From Candidatus Mycobacterium methanotrophicum (lineage in GTDB: Bacteria > Actinomycetota > Actinomycetes > Mycobacteriales > Mycobacteriaceae): a stretch of DNA of 64,000 nucleotides. Below, piece after piece: positions 17,196-25,891 of the stretch. Position numbers and translations under genes: made by a program. The notes beneath the pieces are model-generated. The model worked only from the letters and a program-made list of their open reading frames with translations, was not told where the DNA came from and made no database searches. How positions within the stretch are numbered: position 1 is the first letter of the stretch; each line of letters starts with the position of its first letter. Location: NCBI RefSeq assembly GCF_023515995.1, contig NZ_CP097320.1, positions 1,240,001 to 1,304,000 of the forward strand. Direction: 5' to 3'.

Positions 17196-17792
17196 TCAGG
17201 CCGGTGGGGCCAGCAGGCGGCCTCGGGTGTACATGCCGATCAGGGTCCAGGGCGGGTCGTCGATGGCGTATCGGTGGCGGTCCCAGTGGGCGGCTGCCGA
17301 CAGGATCGCCAACGCGTGATGCAGCATGTTGCCGGTGTTGCGCAGCGCGGAGAACGTGTCAGGGTTCAGTGCCAGTAGCTGCCGGGTGCCGTCTTGGTAG
17401 AGGCGTTCCAGGTGTGCTGGGGGGAGGCGGCGCAGCCAGCGCCGCACCGTGGACACGGGCCGGTCGATGGTGGCCGCGATGCTGCGGTACCCGAGTCCTT
17501 TTAGCTTGTGTAGCAACGCTGTTCCGATCACCGCCGTGGTGTCGGCGTGACGTGGTTGCAACGCCGCGGGCATCACGATGTGCGTTGATGAGCACGATTG
17601 GCATCGGGTGCGGCGGGGCCGCACCGTCACCGTGGTGCCGTCGCGGTCGCGCACGGTGCGCCGCCGGCCGTATCCCCAGCCGACCAGCTGGCCGGTGCGA
17701 CAGAGCGGGCAGCGCAGTTCTCGGTCGGCGAGTAGTTGCTCGGCGAGTTCGGTGGTGCGAGCGACGATCACCGTGGAGCCAGTCCATGACAC
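17196..17792 (-). CDS. DUF6431-like zinc-ribbon/HTH protein
   Basis: A 198-aa protein. A treble-clef-like zinc ribbon (LRCPLCRTGQLVGWGYGRRR ... RTRCQSCSSTHIVMP) spans about residues 25-75. A helix-turn-helix follows at about 95-125 (KGLGYRSIAATIDRPVSTVRRWLRR), then a helical tail. Such proteins are common in mobile-element-rich actinobacterial regions and look like the DNA-binding part of a transposase without the DDE core. GTG 17792 was preferred because homology begins there. No function is known; a transposase-derived regulator is my inference. Confidence 0.65.
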   Translation of the reverse strand: MSWTGSTVIVARTTELAEQLLADRELRCPLCRTGQLVGWGYGRRRTVRDRDGTTVTVRPRRTRCQSCSSTHIVMPAALQPRHADTTAVIGTALLHKLKGLGYRSIAATIDRPVSTVRRWLRRLPPAHLERLYQDGTRQLLALNPDTFSALRNTGNMLHHALAILSAAAHWDRHRYAIDDPPWTLIGMYTRGRLLAPPA

Positions 17793-18010
17793 ATCAGCCT
17801 TACCTACCACCCCGGGGCGGGGATAGGGGTCAGTTCGTGTTGGGCGACACCAGATTTGGGTCGGTCGCCGTCGCTGACCGTGACGACCAGACGAATCCCC
17901 ATCGCGTCGGGGCCGAATCTGGGGAGTTGACGGTGCGACCACAATGACGAATACCGCCTCCGTGGTCGTCACACAGAGGGACGGTGAACATTGGCGGATA
18001 GCCTTGGCGG

Positions 18011-18846
18011 ATGCGGGATAAGCCCGACAAGGTTCGTGTCGATCTGGCCGGCCCGGCTCAGACCATGCTGGACATGCTCTACGCGAAGGCGTTGGATGCT
18101 GCCGCCGATAATCCCATCCTGGGAGACACCCACGCCCCGGCATTGGTGCGGCAACTCGACTACGACTGGCGTCGGACGAAAATCACCGCACGAAACAAGA
18201 AAGCGTTCTTCGCCGCCGTGCGTAGTGCGCACTTCGATGAGTGGGCGCACCAGTTCCTTGCGGCGCATCCCGAGTCGGTAGTGCTGCACTTGGGATGTGG
18301 TCTCGACGCCAGAAGGTTGCGGTTGCAGCCGGGCCCTGGCGTGGATTGGTATGACGTCGACTGCCCCGAGGTTATTGCTCTGCGTGAGCGGTTCTATCCC
18401 TCTGACGGCGGCTACCGGCTCGTCGCGGCGTCGGTAACCGATCCGGCCTGGCTGGCCGCGGTCTCCAACGACCGACCAGTGTTGTTGCTGGCCGAGGGCT
18501 GACCATGTATCTCGAAGAGTCGGGCGGTATCGCGTTGCTGCGCCGGGTTGTGCAGCGTTTCCCGTCCGGAGAGTTGTAGTTTGATGCTTTGACCCGGCTG
18601 GGCATTAGGTCCTCACAAAAGCTGCTTCCCGTCGTGCGTCAATCTGGATCGACCTTGCACTGGGCTGTCAACAGCCCAAGCGACATCTTGCGCGCCGTCC
18701 CGGGCGCCCGACTGTTGTCGTCAATCCCGGCGCTGGACGCCGAGCTACTCGCCCGTGCGCCACGCCGCTACCGGTTGGCAGCACGACTCTTGACGCCGCT
18801 GCCGCCGGTGAGAAAGGCGCAACGGTTTTACCGATACGCGTTCTGA
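18011..18846 (+). pseudogene. Class I methyltransferase, LCM/TcmP type, frameshifted
   Basis: N-terminal 163 residues are open and typical of leucine-carboxyl-methyltransferase-like enzymes: AFFAAVRSAHFDEWAHQFLA, SAM motif VVLHLGCGLDARRLRL, then WYDVDCPEVI and PVLLLAEG. A frameshift at about 18500 is followed in another frame by LTMYLEESGGIALLRRVVQR, a TAG in SGEL-stop-FDALTRLG (about 18576), and a C-terminal part that ends KAQRFYRYAF. Two independent lesions make this a true pseudogene, not a single read error. Confidence 0.85.
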
Positions 18847-19277
18847 CCGCCGCTGCGGTTTTTGCCGACAGATGCTTTCAGATGCCAAGGGTTAAGAGAG
18901 GCTGTCAAGTATGGGGGTCGATGTGGTTCGGCGGTATGAACGTGATCGACCCAGAAGTCGCAGAGGCGCTGTTATCTCGACGAGTTGTGGCCAGCGGAGC
19001 CTTTGTTTGCTGCTTCGCTTGCCAGGTGGCCCTATGCCACGGCGGCGGTCTCGCATTTGGTGAAATGGGAGCGATCAGATCCCATCCCGGTCTTGCAGGG
19101 TTGGTCGGAACTCATTTGGTGACTTCGATTGCTAACGCACGCATCTCGTCGGGAACGCCGTCCGTGTGACGAGTGGTGGTCGTCGGGCTGGGGTTAGATG
19201 CCAGCCCCGTACCGGGTGTCGTGCCTCGCATTATCGAGATTTGGGACTGGTCGTTTGCTGTCCGGATCGCCCACCTG
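18847..19277. other. Stretch without a recognisable gene
   Basis: A 95-codon open frame at 18882-19169 exists, but it shows no motif, no ribosome site and a composition unlike its neighbours. I do not call it a gene. The stretch separates the methyltransferase remnant from the foreign-looking threonine aldolase. Confidence 0.4.
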
Positions 19278-20294
19278 TTAGCCGCGCCGCTGCGCGAAAT
19301 ACGTGCCGACTGCGTCGATGAACATGTCGATGTCGTCGCGCGAGACGTCGCAGTGGGTGACGAAGCGCGACTCATACAGCATCTGGGTGAGGATTCCGCG
19401 TTCCTTGAGCCACGCATCGAGCGGCGCGCAATCAGCTTCGGGGAATTGGGCGAACACCATGTTCGTCGCCTGCGACAGCACCTTCACCGGTGCGATCCCC
19501 GCGAGCCCTTTGGCGAGATGCGCGGCGTTCGCGTGATCGTCCGCGAGGCGCTCGACGTTGTGTTCGAGCGCATACAGGCAGGCCGCCGCGAGGATGCCCG
19601 ACTGCCGCATCCCGCCGCCGAGCACCTTGCGCCAGCGCTGCGCGCGTTCGATCAGCGGCCGGCTGCCGATCAGCGCCGAGCCGACCGGCGCACCGAGTCC
19701 TTTCGAGAAGCAGATCGACACCGTGTCGAATGGTGCGCAAAGGCCGGCAATCGGACGGCCCGACGCGACTGCTGCGTTGCAGACGCGTGCGCCGTCGAGG
19801 TGTGCGGACAGGCCGTGGCTGCGCGCCAGCGTGACGGCCTCCTGCACGTAGTCTTCCGGCAGCACACGGCCGTTCATCGTGTTCTCGAGCGCGAGCAGAC
19901 GTGTGCGCGCGAAATGGTTGTCGATCGGCTTGATCGCGGCGGCGATCTTCTCGAGCGGCAGGGTGCCATCCGGCGAGTTCTCGATCGGCTGCGGCTGGAT
20001 GCTGCCGAGCACGGCCGCGCCGCCGCCTTCGTACTTGTACGTGTGCGCGAGCTGACCGACGAGGTATTCGTCGCCGCGCTCGCAATGCGCCATCAGCGCG
20101 GCGAGATTACTCTGCGTGCCGCTCGGAAAGAACAGGCTCGCCTCCTTGCCCGCGCGCTCGGCCACCACCGCCTGCAGGCGCAGCACGGTCGGGTCGTCGC
20201 CCCATACGTCGTCACCGACTTCGGCGCCAATCATCGCCGCCAGCATTGCCTGACTGGGACGCGTCACGGTATCGCTGCGCAAATCGATCATCGT
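19278..20294 (-). CDS. ltaE: Low-specificity L-threonine aldolase
   Basis: PLP enzyme cleaving L-threonine or allo-threonine to glycine and acetaldehyde. The 338 aa begin MIDLRSDTVTRPSQAML. They contain GDDVWGDDPTV, SGTQSNLAALMAHCERGDE, the aspartate in HLDGARVCNAAV and the PLP lysine in CFSKGLGAPVGS (about residue 196). The wording of nearly every block is that of Burkholderia-type LtaE and not of actinobacterial ones. Codon choice is richer in GCG and CTC-type codons than in the flanks. Likely horizontal acquisition; it looks intact. An in-frame extension to 20420 exists but adds no family sequence. Confidence 0.9.
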   Translation of the reverse strand, partial: TMIDLRSDTVTRPSQAMLAAMIGAEVGDDVWGDDPTVLRLQAVVAERAGKEASLFFPSGTQSNLAALMAHCERGDEYLVGQLAHTYKYEGGGAAVLGSIQPQPIENSPDGTLPLEKIAAAIKPIDNHFARTRLLALENTMNGRVLPEDYVQEAVTLARSHGLSAHLDGARVCNAAVASGRPIAGLCAPFDTVSICFSKGLGAPVGSALIGSRPLIERAQRWRKVLGGGMRQSGILAAACLYALEHNVERLADDHANAAHLAKGLAGIAPVKVLSQATNMVFAQFPEADCAPLDAWLKERGILTQMLYESRFVTHCDVSRDDIDMFIDAVGTYFAQRRG

Positions 20295-20358
20295 TTGTAC
20301 CCCGAGTAAATGCGGACTGGAACGGACCTGCCCAAACAAATGCTGGCCGCTGCCATTG

Positions 20359-21044
20359 TTATTGCTGGCCGGCTGGGTCGCGTGTCGTCTTCCCGAGGCG
20401 TGCGATGACCGAGTCGGCACGATCCAGTGTCACGCCGATGTTCGTCATTTCCGCGCGGCCGCGCTCGTAGCGCCCGGATACCGCATCCTCGACGAGGATG
20501 ACCCGGTAATCACGCTCGCTGGCCTCGTAGATGGTCGTGCGTGGGCAGTTGGGGTAGTTGCATCCGGCGACCACCACAGTGTCGATGTTCTGCTGGCGGA
20601 GATGGTCGTTGAGGGTGGTGGCGAAGAAGGCGCCCCACCGGGGCTTGTAGAGAACGATTTCGTGGTTGCCGAGCTGCTGGGGTTGTCCCGAGAGCAGCAA
20701 TTGATCGTCGAGTTGTGCGGGTGGGTCAGGCAGCAGGCCGGGGCCAATAACCGTCCTGGTGTGCCCGGGCGCAGCATCGGAGTTGGGCCGGTGACGAGAT
20801 TCTTGCGTATGGGCTCGGCGTTGCTTCCATCGGCTAGGTAGAGCCGGACTATGTGCACGATCGGCAAGCCAGCGTTGCGAAACGCCTGGCACAGACCGGC
20901 GATCCGAGGCACGGGCGTCGAAGTCCCTGGAATCTCGAGCGGCGCCCCATCGAGGGTGTCAGCTTGAACATCGATCGTCAGCAGAGCTACAGCATCAAAG
21001 TGCGGCTCGATGAGGGACTGCATTTTCATAGCATAGGTACACAT
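20359..21044 (-). pseudogene. Isochorismatase-family cysteine hydrolase, frameshifted
   Basis: The N-terminal part (21044 to about 20760) reads FDAVALLTIDVQADTLDG with the catalytic Asp of the family, then GLPIVHIVRLYLADGSN. At about 20755 the frame shifts, and the rest reads VLYKPRWGAFFATTLNDHL and TVVVAGCNYPNCPRTTIYEA, which carries the nucleophilic Cys, then RDYRVILVEDAVS. Both catalytic residues survive, so a single indel or a read error may be the only lesion. Substrate unknown. Confidence 0.85.
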
Positions 21045-21162
21045 TCAGACGCGCGCGTACCGATGCCGCTTTGGCGCCAGCAAGTGTGCAACCGGGAGCC
21101 CGAGAATGGTCGAAAGCGGTTGCGCTAGTGTGCTTCACGAGCAATTTTGAACAGGAGAGCAG

Positions 21163-21418
21163 GTGCCATCCACGACGATCGAAGCGTTTCTCGGTGTCGA
21201 CATTCGCGTCGGGCGTGTGGTCGAAGCCAAAGAATTCCCGCGCGCCCGCAAGCCCGCCTATAAGTTGTGGGTCGATTTCGGTGATCTGGGCATACGCAAG
21301 TCCAGCGCCCAGATCACCGATCTCTACACCACCGATGAGCTTGTGGGCCGGTTAGTGTTGGCAGTGGTTAACCTGCCGCCGCGCCAAGTCGCCGACTTCA
21401 TCTCAGAAGTTCTACCCG
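21163..21418 (+). pseudogene. CsaA-like tRNA-binding-domain protein, C-terminally truncated
   Basis: The first 86 residues match the EMAP/Myf-type OB fold of CsaA (FLGVDIRVGRVVEAKEFPRA, KLWVDFGDLGIRKSSAQIT, AVVNLPPRQVADFISEVL). The final 25 residues that complete the fold (usually LG...V.L..PD..VPNG..) are replaced by unrelated sequence. CsaA-type proteins bind tRNA-like folds or act as secretion chaperones. GTG 21163 follows ACAGGAGAGCAG, a good ribosome site, so a truncated protein may still be made. Confidence 0.8.
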
Positions 21419-21602
21419 GGGCTTCGCCCCAGCCCGACGAGGCATGCCGTTGGTCACCGTTGGTTTGGGGGCTGCGGTCGGCGGGTGAAGACCGTGACCG
21501 GCGGACCGGCCCGGTGGATGAACCGTCATCACGGTTGGTTGGCCGACTGGCCGTCCCGTCTCCGCCCGGAGCCCATCATGACCGTAGCGCGATCCGTCGC
21601 CG

Positions 21603-22769
21603 ATGTCTTGGCCGAGCCATGTGGTCTTTGAGGTCGAATGCATCGACCGCATGTTCTGCAACGTCTACGTGCCGGGGTTGCAGTACGCGCCCGGCCTGGT
21701 GGGCTATGTGCACCAACAGTTGGGTCTGCCGATCGCCTCGACCGCGCCGCTGGCCCGTATCACCGAGGCGTTCGACAAGGCCGTGCACCGGTTCGCCCGC
21801 GACAACGCCATCCCGTGGGTCGATTTCGCCAAGGGGCAGCGCAAAGACGACATCGCCCACGAGTACCTGGCGGGGTTCACCGGCAGCGAAGGGGTGCTGT
21901 TCGTCGGGCGGGCGCAGGAGAAGACCAAGCTGTTTCGCACCGAGAAACGCCGCGACGCCCACGGGGATACCTATCCGTGGATCGTGGCGAGCACCGGGCT
22001 GGTGAACCATTTCTATTTTTATTGCTACGACGGCGATTTCGGCCCGTTCTTCATCAAGTTCTGCTCGTATTTCCCTTACAGCGCCAAGCTGTGTATCAAC
22101 GGCGACCATTGGGCCCAGCGCCAGACGGCCAAGGCCGGCATCGGATTCACCGCGCTAGACAACGGGTTCGCCGCCGTCGATGATCCCGCCGCGCCGCAGG
22201 CGATCTGCGATCGGCTCGGCGAAGAGCAGATCGACGCGCTGCTGCGCAAGCGGCTGGCCATCCCGCCGCACCCGTTCACCGCGAGCGACCGGGCCGCGGG
22301 CTACCGCTACGAGCTCTCGATCCTGCAGGCCGAATTCTCCTTGACCCAGATGCTGGACAAACCCGTGGCGGGCCGGATGTTTTTCGAACACGTCATCCGC
22401 GACAACCTCGGCATCGGCCGCCCCGACCAGGTCGCCCTGGTCGTCGGCCGCCGCCTGATGCGCCGGGGACCACACCGCGCACCCGGTCCATTTCGCACCC
22501 GGGTGATCACCCAGGGCGTGATAATCGAGGAGTCTCGGCCGGCGATCTCCGCCCTCAACGAACGGTTCTACACCGAAGCCAGCGTTTGGCTGCAGCCGCA
22601 CGTGCAAAGGCGCCGCATCAAACCTCTCGCGTCCCGGTTGTGCCAAGCACTCTGGACGGGACCCAGCGTCGAATACGCCAGGCTGTGGCTTGCGCGGGCG
22701 ACGGAGTTCGACATCCTCGCCGCAGCGCCGGTCCTCGGTAAGGCCGCATGGAACGCCCTCAAGGTTTGA
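21603..22769 (+). CDS. Conserved protein of unknown function, probably truncated
   Basis: A 388-aa soluble protein with well-preserved, non-repetitive sequence (MSWPSHVVFEVECIDRMFC, PWVDFAKGQRKDD, FTGSEGVLFVGRAQEKTK, FYFYCYDGDFGPFFIKFCSYF, WAQRQTAKAGIGFTALDNGF). I recall a family of long actinobacterial hypothetical proteins with this text that continue further after FRTRVIT. Here the last 80 or so residues look unrelated, which suggests the 3' end was replaced. The aromatic-rich centre and multiple RxxK patches fit a nucleic-acid-binding or replicase-like role, but this is a guess. It starts with TTG or ATG near 21603-21650; position uncertain. Confidence 0.6.
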   Translation: MSWPSHVVFEVECIDRMFCNVYVPGLQYAPGLVGYVHQQLGLPIASTAPLARITEAFDKAVHRFARDNAIPWVDFAKGQRKDDIAHEYLAGFTGSEGVLFVGRAQEKTKLFRTEKRRDAHGDTYPWIVASTGLVNHFYFYCYDGDFGPFFIKFCSYFPYSAKLCINGDHWAQRQTAKAGIGFTALDNGFAAVDDPAAPQAICDRLGEEQIDALLRKRLAIPPHPFTASDRAAGYRYELSILQAEFSLTQMLDKPVAGRMFFEHVIRDNLGIGRPDQVALVVGRRLMRRGPHRAPGPFRTRVITQGVIIEESRPAISALNERFYTEASVWLQPHVQRRRIKPLASRLCQALWTGPSVEYARLWLARATEFDILAAAPVLGKAAWNALKV

Positions 22770-22822
22770 TCCCACCACCCCCCGTAGCGATGGCCGATCG
22801 TCGACAGCTTCTTCAGGCTGTC

Positions 22823-24110
22823 CTACCAGCGGGTAAAGATCAGGCTGTTCAACAAAAGTGCCCCGATGACATTAACGGCCAGCCACAGCCGTACCGAACG
22901 CGACGGCAACAGCGCAGGCGCGGCGGTCAGCCAGACGGTGTGCGGCAGCCAAATGCGTTCGGTCTCGGCCTTGCTCAGCGTGCTCAAGTCCGCGCAGACA
23001 ATGGCAACCAGCATCGCCAACATCAGTAGCTGCAGGCCGGACCGCCGGCGGAGCGCGCTCAGGTCGAAGACGCCGCCGAGTCTCGCGGGGCTGCCTACGC
23101 CGATCGCGCACACCGCTGATGCCAGGTTGGCCCAGCCCCAATACTGAAACAGCCGGTCATGCGCAATGCCCTGCCAATAGCGCTGCTGCACAAGGGTATA
23201 GCCGTCAAACCGGCAGAAGCCGGTGGCGATGAGCACACTGCCGCCACCGCGGTTGCCCCTAGTGTTGCCGGGCCCAGTGCCCGCAGCGCCGAGCGCCAGT
23301 TGGTCGCGCACACCAGCACCGCCAACGCCGGAATCGCCGTCAACGTCAGGCCGTAGCTGAGGAACACCGCCCAGCCGAGCAACAACCCCGCTGCGGCCGC
23401 GACCAGCGTCGGGAATCGAATAGTGCCGTGTACCGCCAACGCCAGCAGGGTGATGCCCCAGGCGGCGATCCCGACGAAGTACCCGTCGGCGGAGACCGCG
23501 ATCCAAGATCGCCGTCGGCGCAACGGCGACGAACGGCGCGGCACGTCGCGCGGTCGACTCGTCGGCCAGAGTTCGCAGCGCGATCACGATTGCAGCAGCC
23601 GTGCTCGACCCGACCAGCAGGCACAGCAATCCGGCCCACGCGCCGCCGCCCAGGCCAACGCGGTCCAGCCAGGACAAACGTCAGCAGCGCCCCCGGCGGG
23701 TGACCGGAGACATGGGTGACCCACGAATTCGGTTGGAAATCAAGAATCCGACTGGAGAACGTATGCAGTGTCTTCGGGATGTCGGTGATGTCCGGTACTT
23801 GCGCCAGATACTCGTCCTTGTCGGCCAACCGACCGGCGAAACCGCGCTGCCAGCCGTCGATCATCGCGAGCGAGAACGCCCACACACACGACGTAGCCCA
23901 GGCGACGAAAGGCAGCATGATCGCCGGCGCCGTGCCCCAGCCGACGTGCGCCTCGAACCAGCCGAAAATCGGAGCGGCGCCGGCATGCCAGCCGAAACGG
24001 TCCGGCGCGGCATGCCGGCGCGCCACGATGCCCCGGTGCATGCGGGGGCCGATGAACGCCGCCGCAACCAGGGCCGATTGCAGCCGCGGTCGCCTCCCGG
24101 CGAGCGATCC
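22823..24110 (-). pseudogene. Integral membrane protein (Rv0541c-like), multiply frameshifted
   Basis: Read right to left, one membrane protein is spread over three frames. The first part, ATSCVWAFSLAMIDGWQRG ... THVSGHPPGALLTFVLA, runs to about 23645. The second, GLLCLLVGSSTAAAIVIALR, runs to about 23510. The third, DGYFVGIAAWGITLLALAVH ... LSYGLTLTAIPALAVLVC, runs to about 23260. The last, YTLVQQRYWQGIAHDRLFQY ... LSKAETERIWLPHTVW, runs to 22823. The HVSGHPPG and AETERIW signatures are those of Rv0541c-type polytopic proteins. Three separate indels show long-standing decay. Confidence 0.85.
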
Positions 24111-24125
24111 TCACGACCGGCGAGC

Positions 24126-25868
24126 CTATTGGCCGGCGGCCGCGTCGGCCCCGGGCTGTCGGGGCGGCCGTCCTTTGCGCAGGGTGGCGAGCAATTCGCG
24201 GTAGGGCCCGACAAGGTAGACGGTGTCGTCGGCGTGCAGTCGGGCGTCGCGGCGTGGGTGCAGCTTGACCAATGCATTGGGCCGGCCGATGGCGATGACC
24301 CGAGTTTGGGTGGACATGTCGAACATGCGCAGGCCGTCGAGTTCGCTGCCGGGCGCCACCTGCATGGCGCCGAGCACGAACGAGCGTTGCCCCACCGAGA
24401 ATGTCCCCAGCACCTGCAGGCCGACGGCGGCGCCGATGAACCACGGCGCGGCGAGCTCGACGGTCGAGCGTACGTTTTCGAAACCGAACCGCTGCGCGAC
24501 CGCGAAACCCAGCGTGCGGTCAAAGACCCGCAGCACCAGCGGAGTGTCGGTCCAGTTGAGCCCGGGCCGTATTTCCGTTCCCAGCATTTCGGTCAGCACG
24601 ATGCCGGTTTCGATGTTGATCATGTCGTCGCGCGTCAGCACCGCCACGGCGCGGGCACCGTCCATCCGTGCCGATTGCAGAGTTTGACGCAAGGTGGCGT
24701 CGCCGAAGATCACCGGCACGTCGAGTTTGCGTACCGCCGACAAAAAGCGGTTTTCCTCGTTTTGCTCGATCACCGCAACGTCGTATCCGGCGGTGGTCAG
24801 GTCGGTGACGACGCGCATCGCGAGTGCGCTCAATCCGACGACCAGGATGTGGTTGCGCAGATGACGTATTCGGGGCCGTGCGGCCGCGAGGATGACGCGG
24901 CGGGACAGCAACACGTCGGCTATGAAAGCGACCAGCAAAGCGCTGGTCGTCACCCCGCTGAACATCATGAAGGCCGCAAACAGCCGCAGCCAGGTGGGTT
25001 GGTGCACGAAGCTGAAGTCGCCGTAGCCGGTCGTGGTCATGGTCTCGACGCTGAAATAGAACGCGTCCACCCAGCCCATCCGCGGCGGGGCTTTGTAGTT
25101 GAGACGCAGCACCACCGCGCAGGTCGTCAGCAACATCAGCGCCCCGGCCACTACCGGATAAAACGTGGGGTTGAAATCGTCGACCAAGGCCCAGACGGCA
25201 TCGACCGCGCGGCGTGGCCAGGGCCGATGCGACCGCGTGCGAGTTGTGCGCGGAATCCTGATGCCCTGGGCGGCCACTTCGTCGGCGGTGCCGACCATCA
25301 TCGTCCAGTCACCGGCCTGCACCCGCTGATCCCGGCCCGGGCAGACGTCGATCTCGCCGGGGGTGGGGGAGTTTTCGCCCTGGATCACCGCCACCGGCGC
25401 CAAATCGCCGAAGAGTTCGCGCAGCGTCGCGTCGCGGTACGCCTCGCTACCGGCGACGACGAATTGCATTCCCGCGGCCTCGAATTGGTGAGTTCGTCGC
25501 CCCAAACATGCCTCGACGATCGACGGCGCCGCGAGTTCGGCGACGTTGAGGATCGCGCCTGGCCCGTTGTCGTCGGCGATCGCTTCACGCAGCACGTCGT
25601 TGGAGACCCGTGCGACCACCCGTGCGTTCGGGTTGGCCTTCCTTGCCAGCAGCGCGATCTCGAGGTTAATCGCGTCGTCGTCGCCGGCGCAGACCACCGC
25701 GAGTGCATGAGTGACCTCGGCCAAGGCGAGCTCGCGGGCGACCCCGGCATCGGAGGTCTCGATGTTGGCCAACCGGGCGACGGTCACGCCGGCATTTTTC
25801 AGCTCGTCGATGATCGTCATGGCCAGCGCGTCGTCACCACTAACAATGATGTGGCGGTGCATCGGCAC
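24126..25868 (-). CDS. Two-helix ion channel with tandem RCK (TrkA-N/TrkA-C) domains
   Basis: A 580-aa protein. An N-terminal TrkA-N/TrkA-C unit (residues 1-215, HIIVSGDDALAMTIIDELKN) comes before two transmembrane helices (about 235-258 and 300-325). These frame a K+-channel-like pore with TTTGYGDF (about 286). A second TrkA-N/TrkA-C unit follows (about 340-575, HILVVGLSALAMRVVTDLTT). This order matches bacterial RCK-gated channels of the CASTOR/POLLUX-like layout. The first RCK Rossmann motif reads VSGDDA, not GxGxxG, and may not bind NAD. Likely K+ or other cation flux control. Intact. Confidence 0.85.
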   Translation of the reverse strand: MPMHRHIIVSGDDALAMTIIDELKNAGVTVARLANIETSDAGVARELALAEVTHALAVVCAGDDDAINLEIALLARKANPNARVVARVSNDVLREAIADDNGPGAILNVAELAAPSIVEACLGRRTHQFEAAGMQFVVAGSEAYRDATLRELFGDLAPVAVIQGENSPTPGEIDVCPGRDQRVQAGDWTMMVGTADEVAAQGIRIPRTTRTRSHRPWPRRAVDAVWALVDDFNPTFYPVVAGALMLLTTCAVVLRLNYKAPPRMGWVDAFYFSVETMTTTGYGDFSFVHQPTWLRLFAAFMMFSGVTTSALLVAFIADVLLSRRVILAAARPRIRHLRNHILVVGLSALAMRVVTDLTTAGYDVAVIEQNEENRFLSAVRKLDVPVIFGDATLRQTLQSARMDGARAVAVLTRDDMINIETGIVLTEMLGTEIRPGLNWTDTPLVLRVFDRTLGFAVAQRFGFENVRSTVELAAPWFIGAAVGLQVLGTFSVGQRSFVLGAMQVAPGSELDGLRMFDMSTQTRVIAIGRPNALVKLHPRRDARLHADDTVYLVGPYRELLATLRKGRPPRQPGADAAAGQ

Positions 25869-25891
25869 ATTATGTCATCCGGTATCAAGAC

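Noticed and set aside
18882..19169. 95-codon plus-strand open frame
   Set aside because: No ribosome site, no motif and odd composition; left as uncharacterised intergenic DNA.
19173..20309. 378-codon plus-strand open frame
   Set aside because: Antisense to the intact threonine aldolase; no motif, so not a gene.
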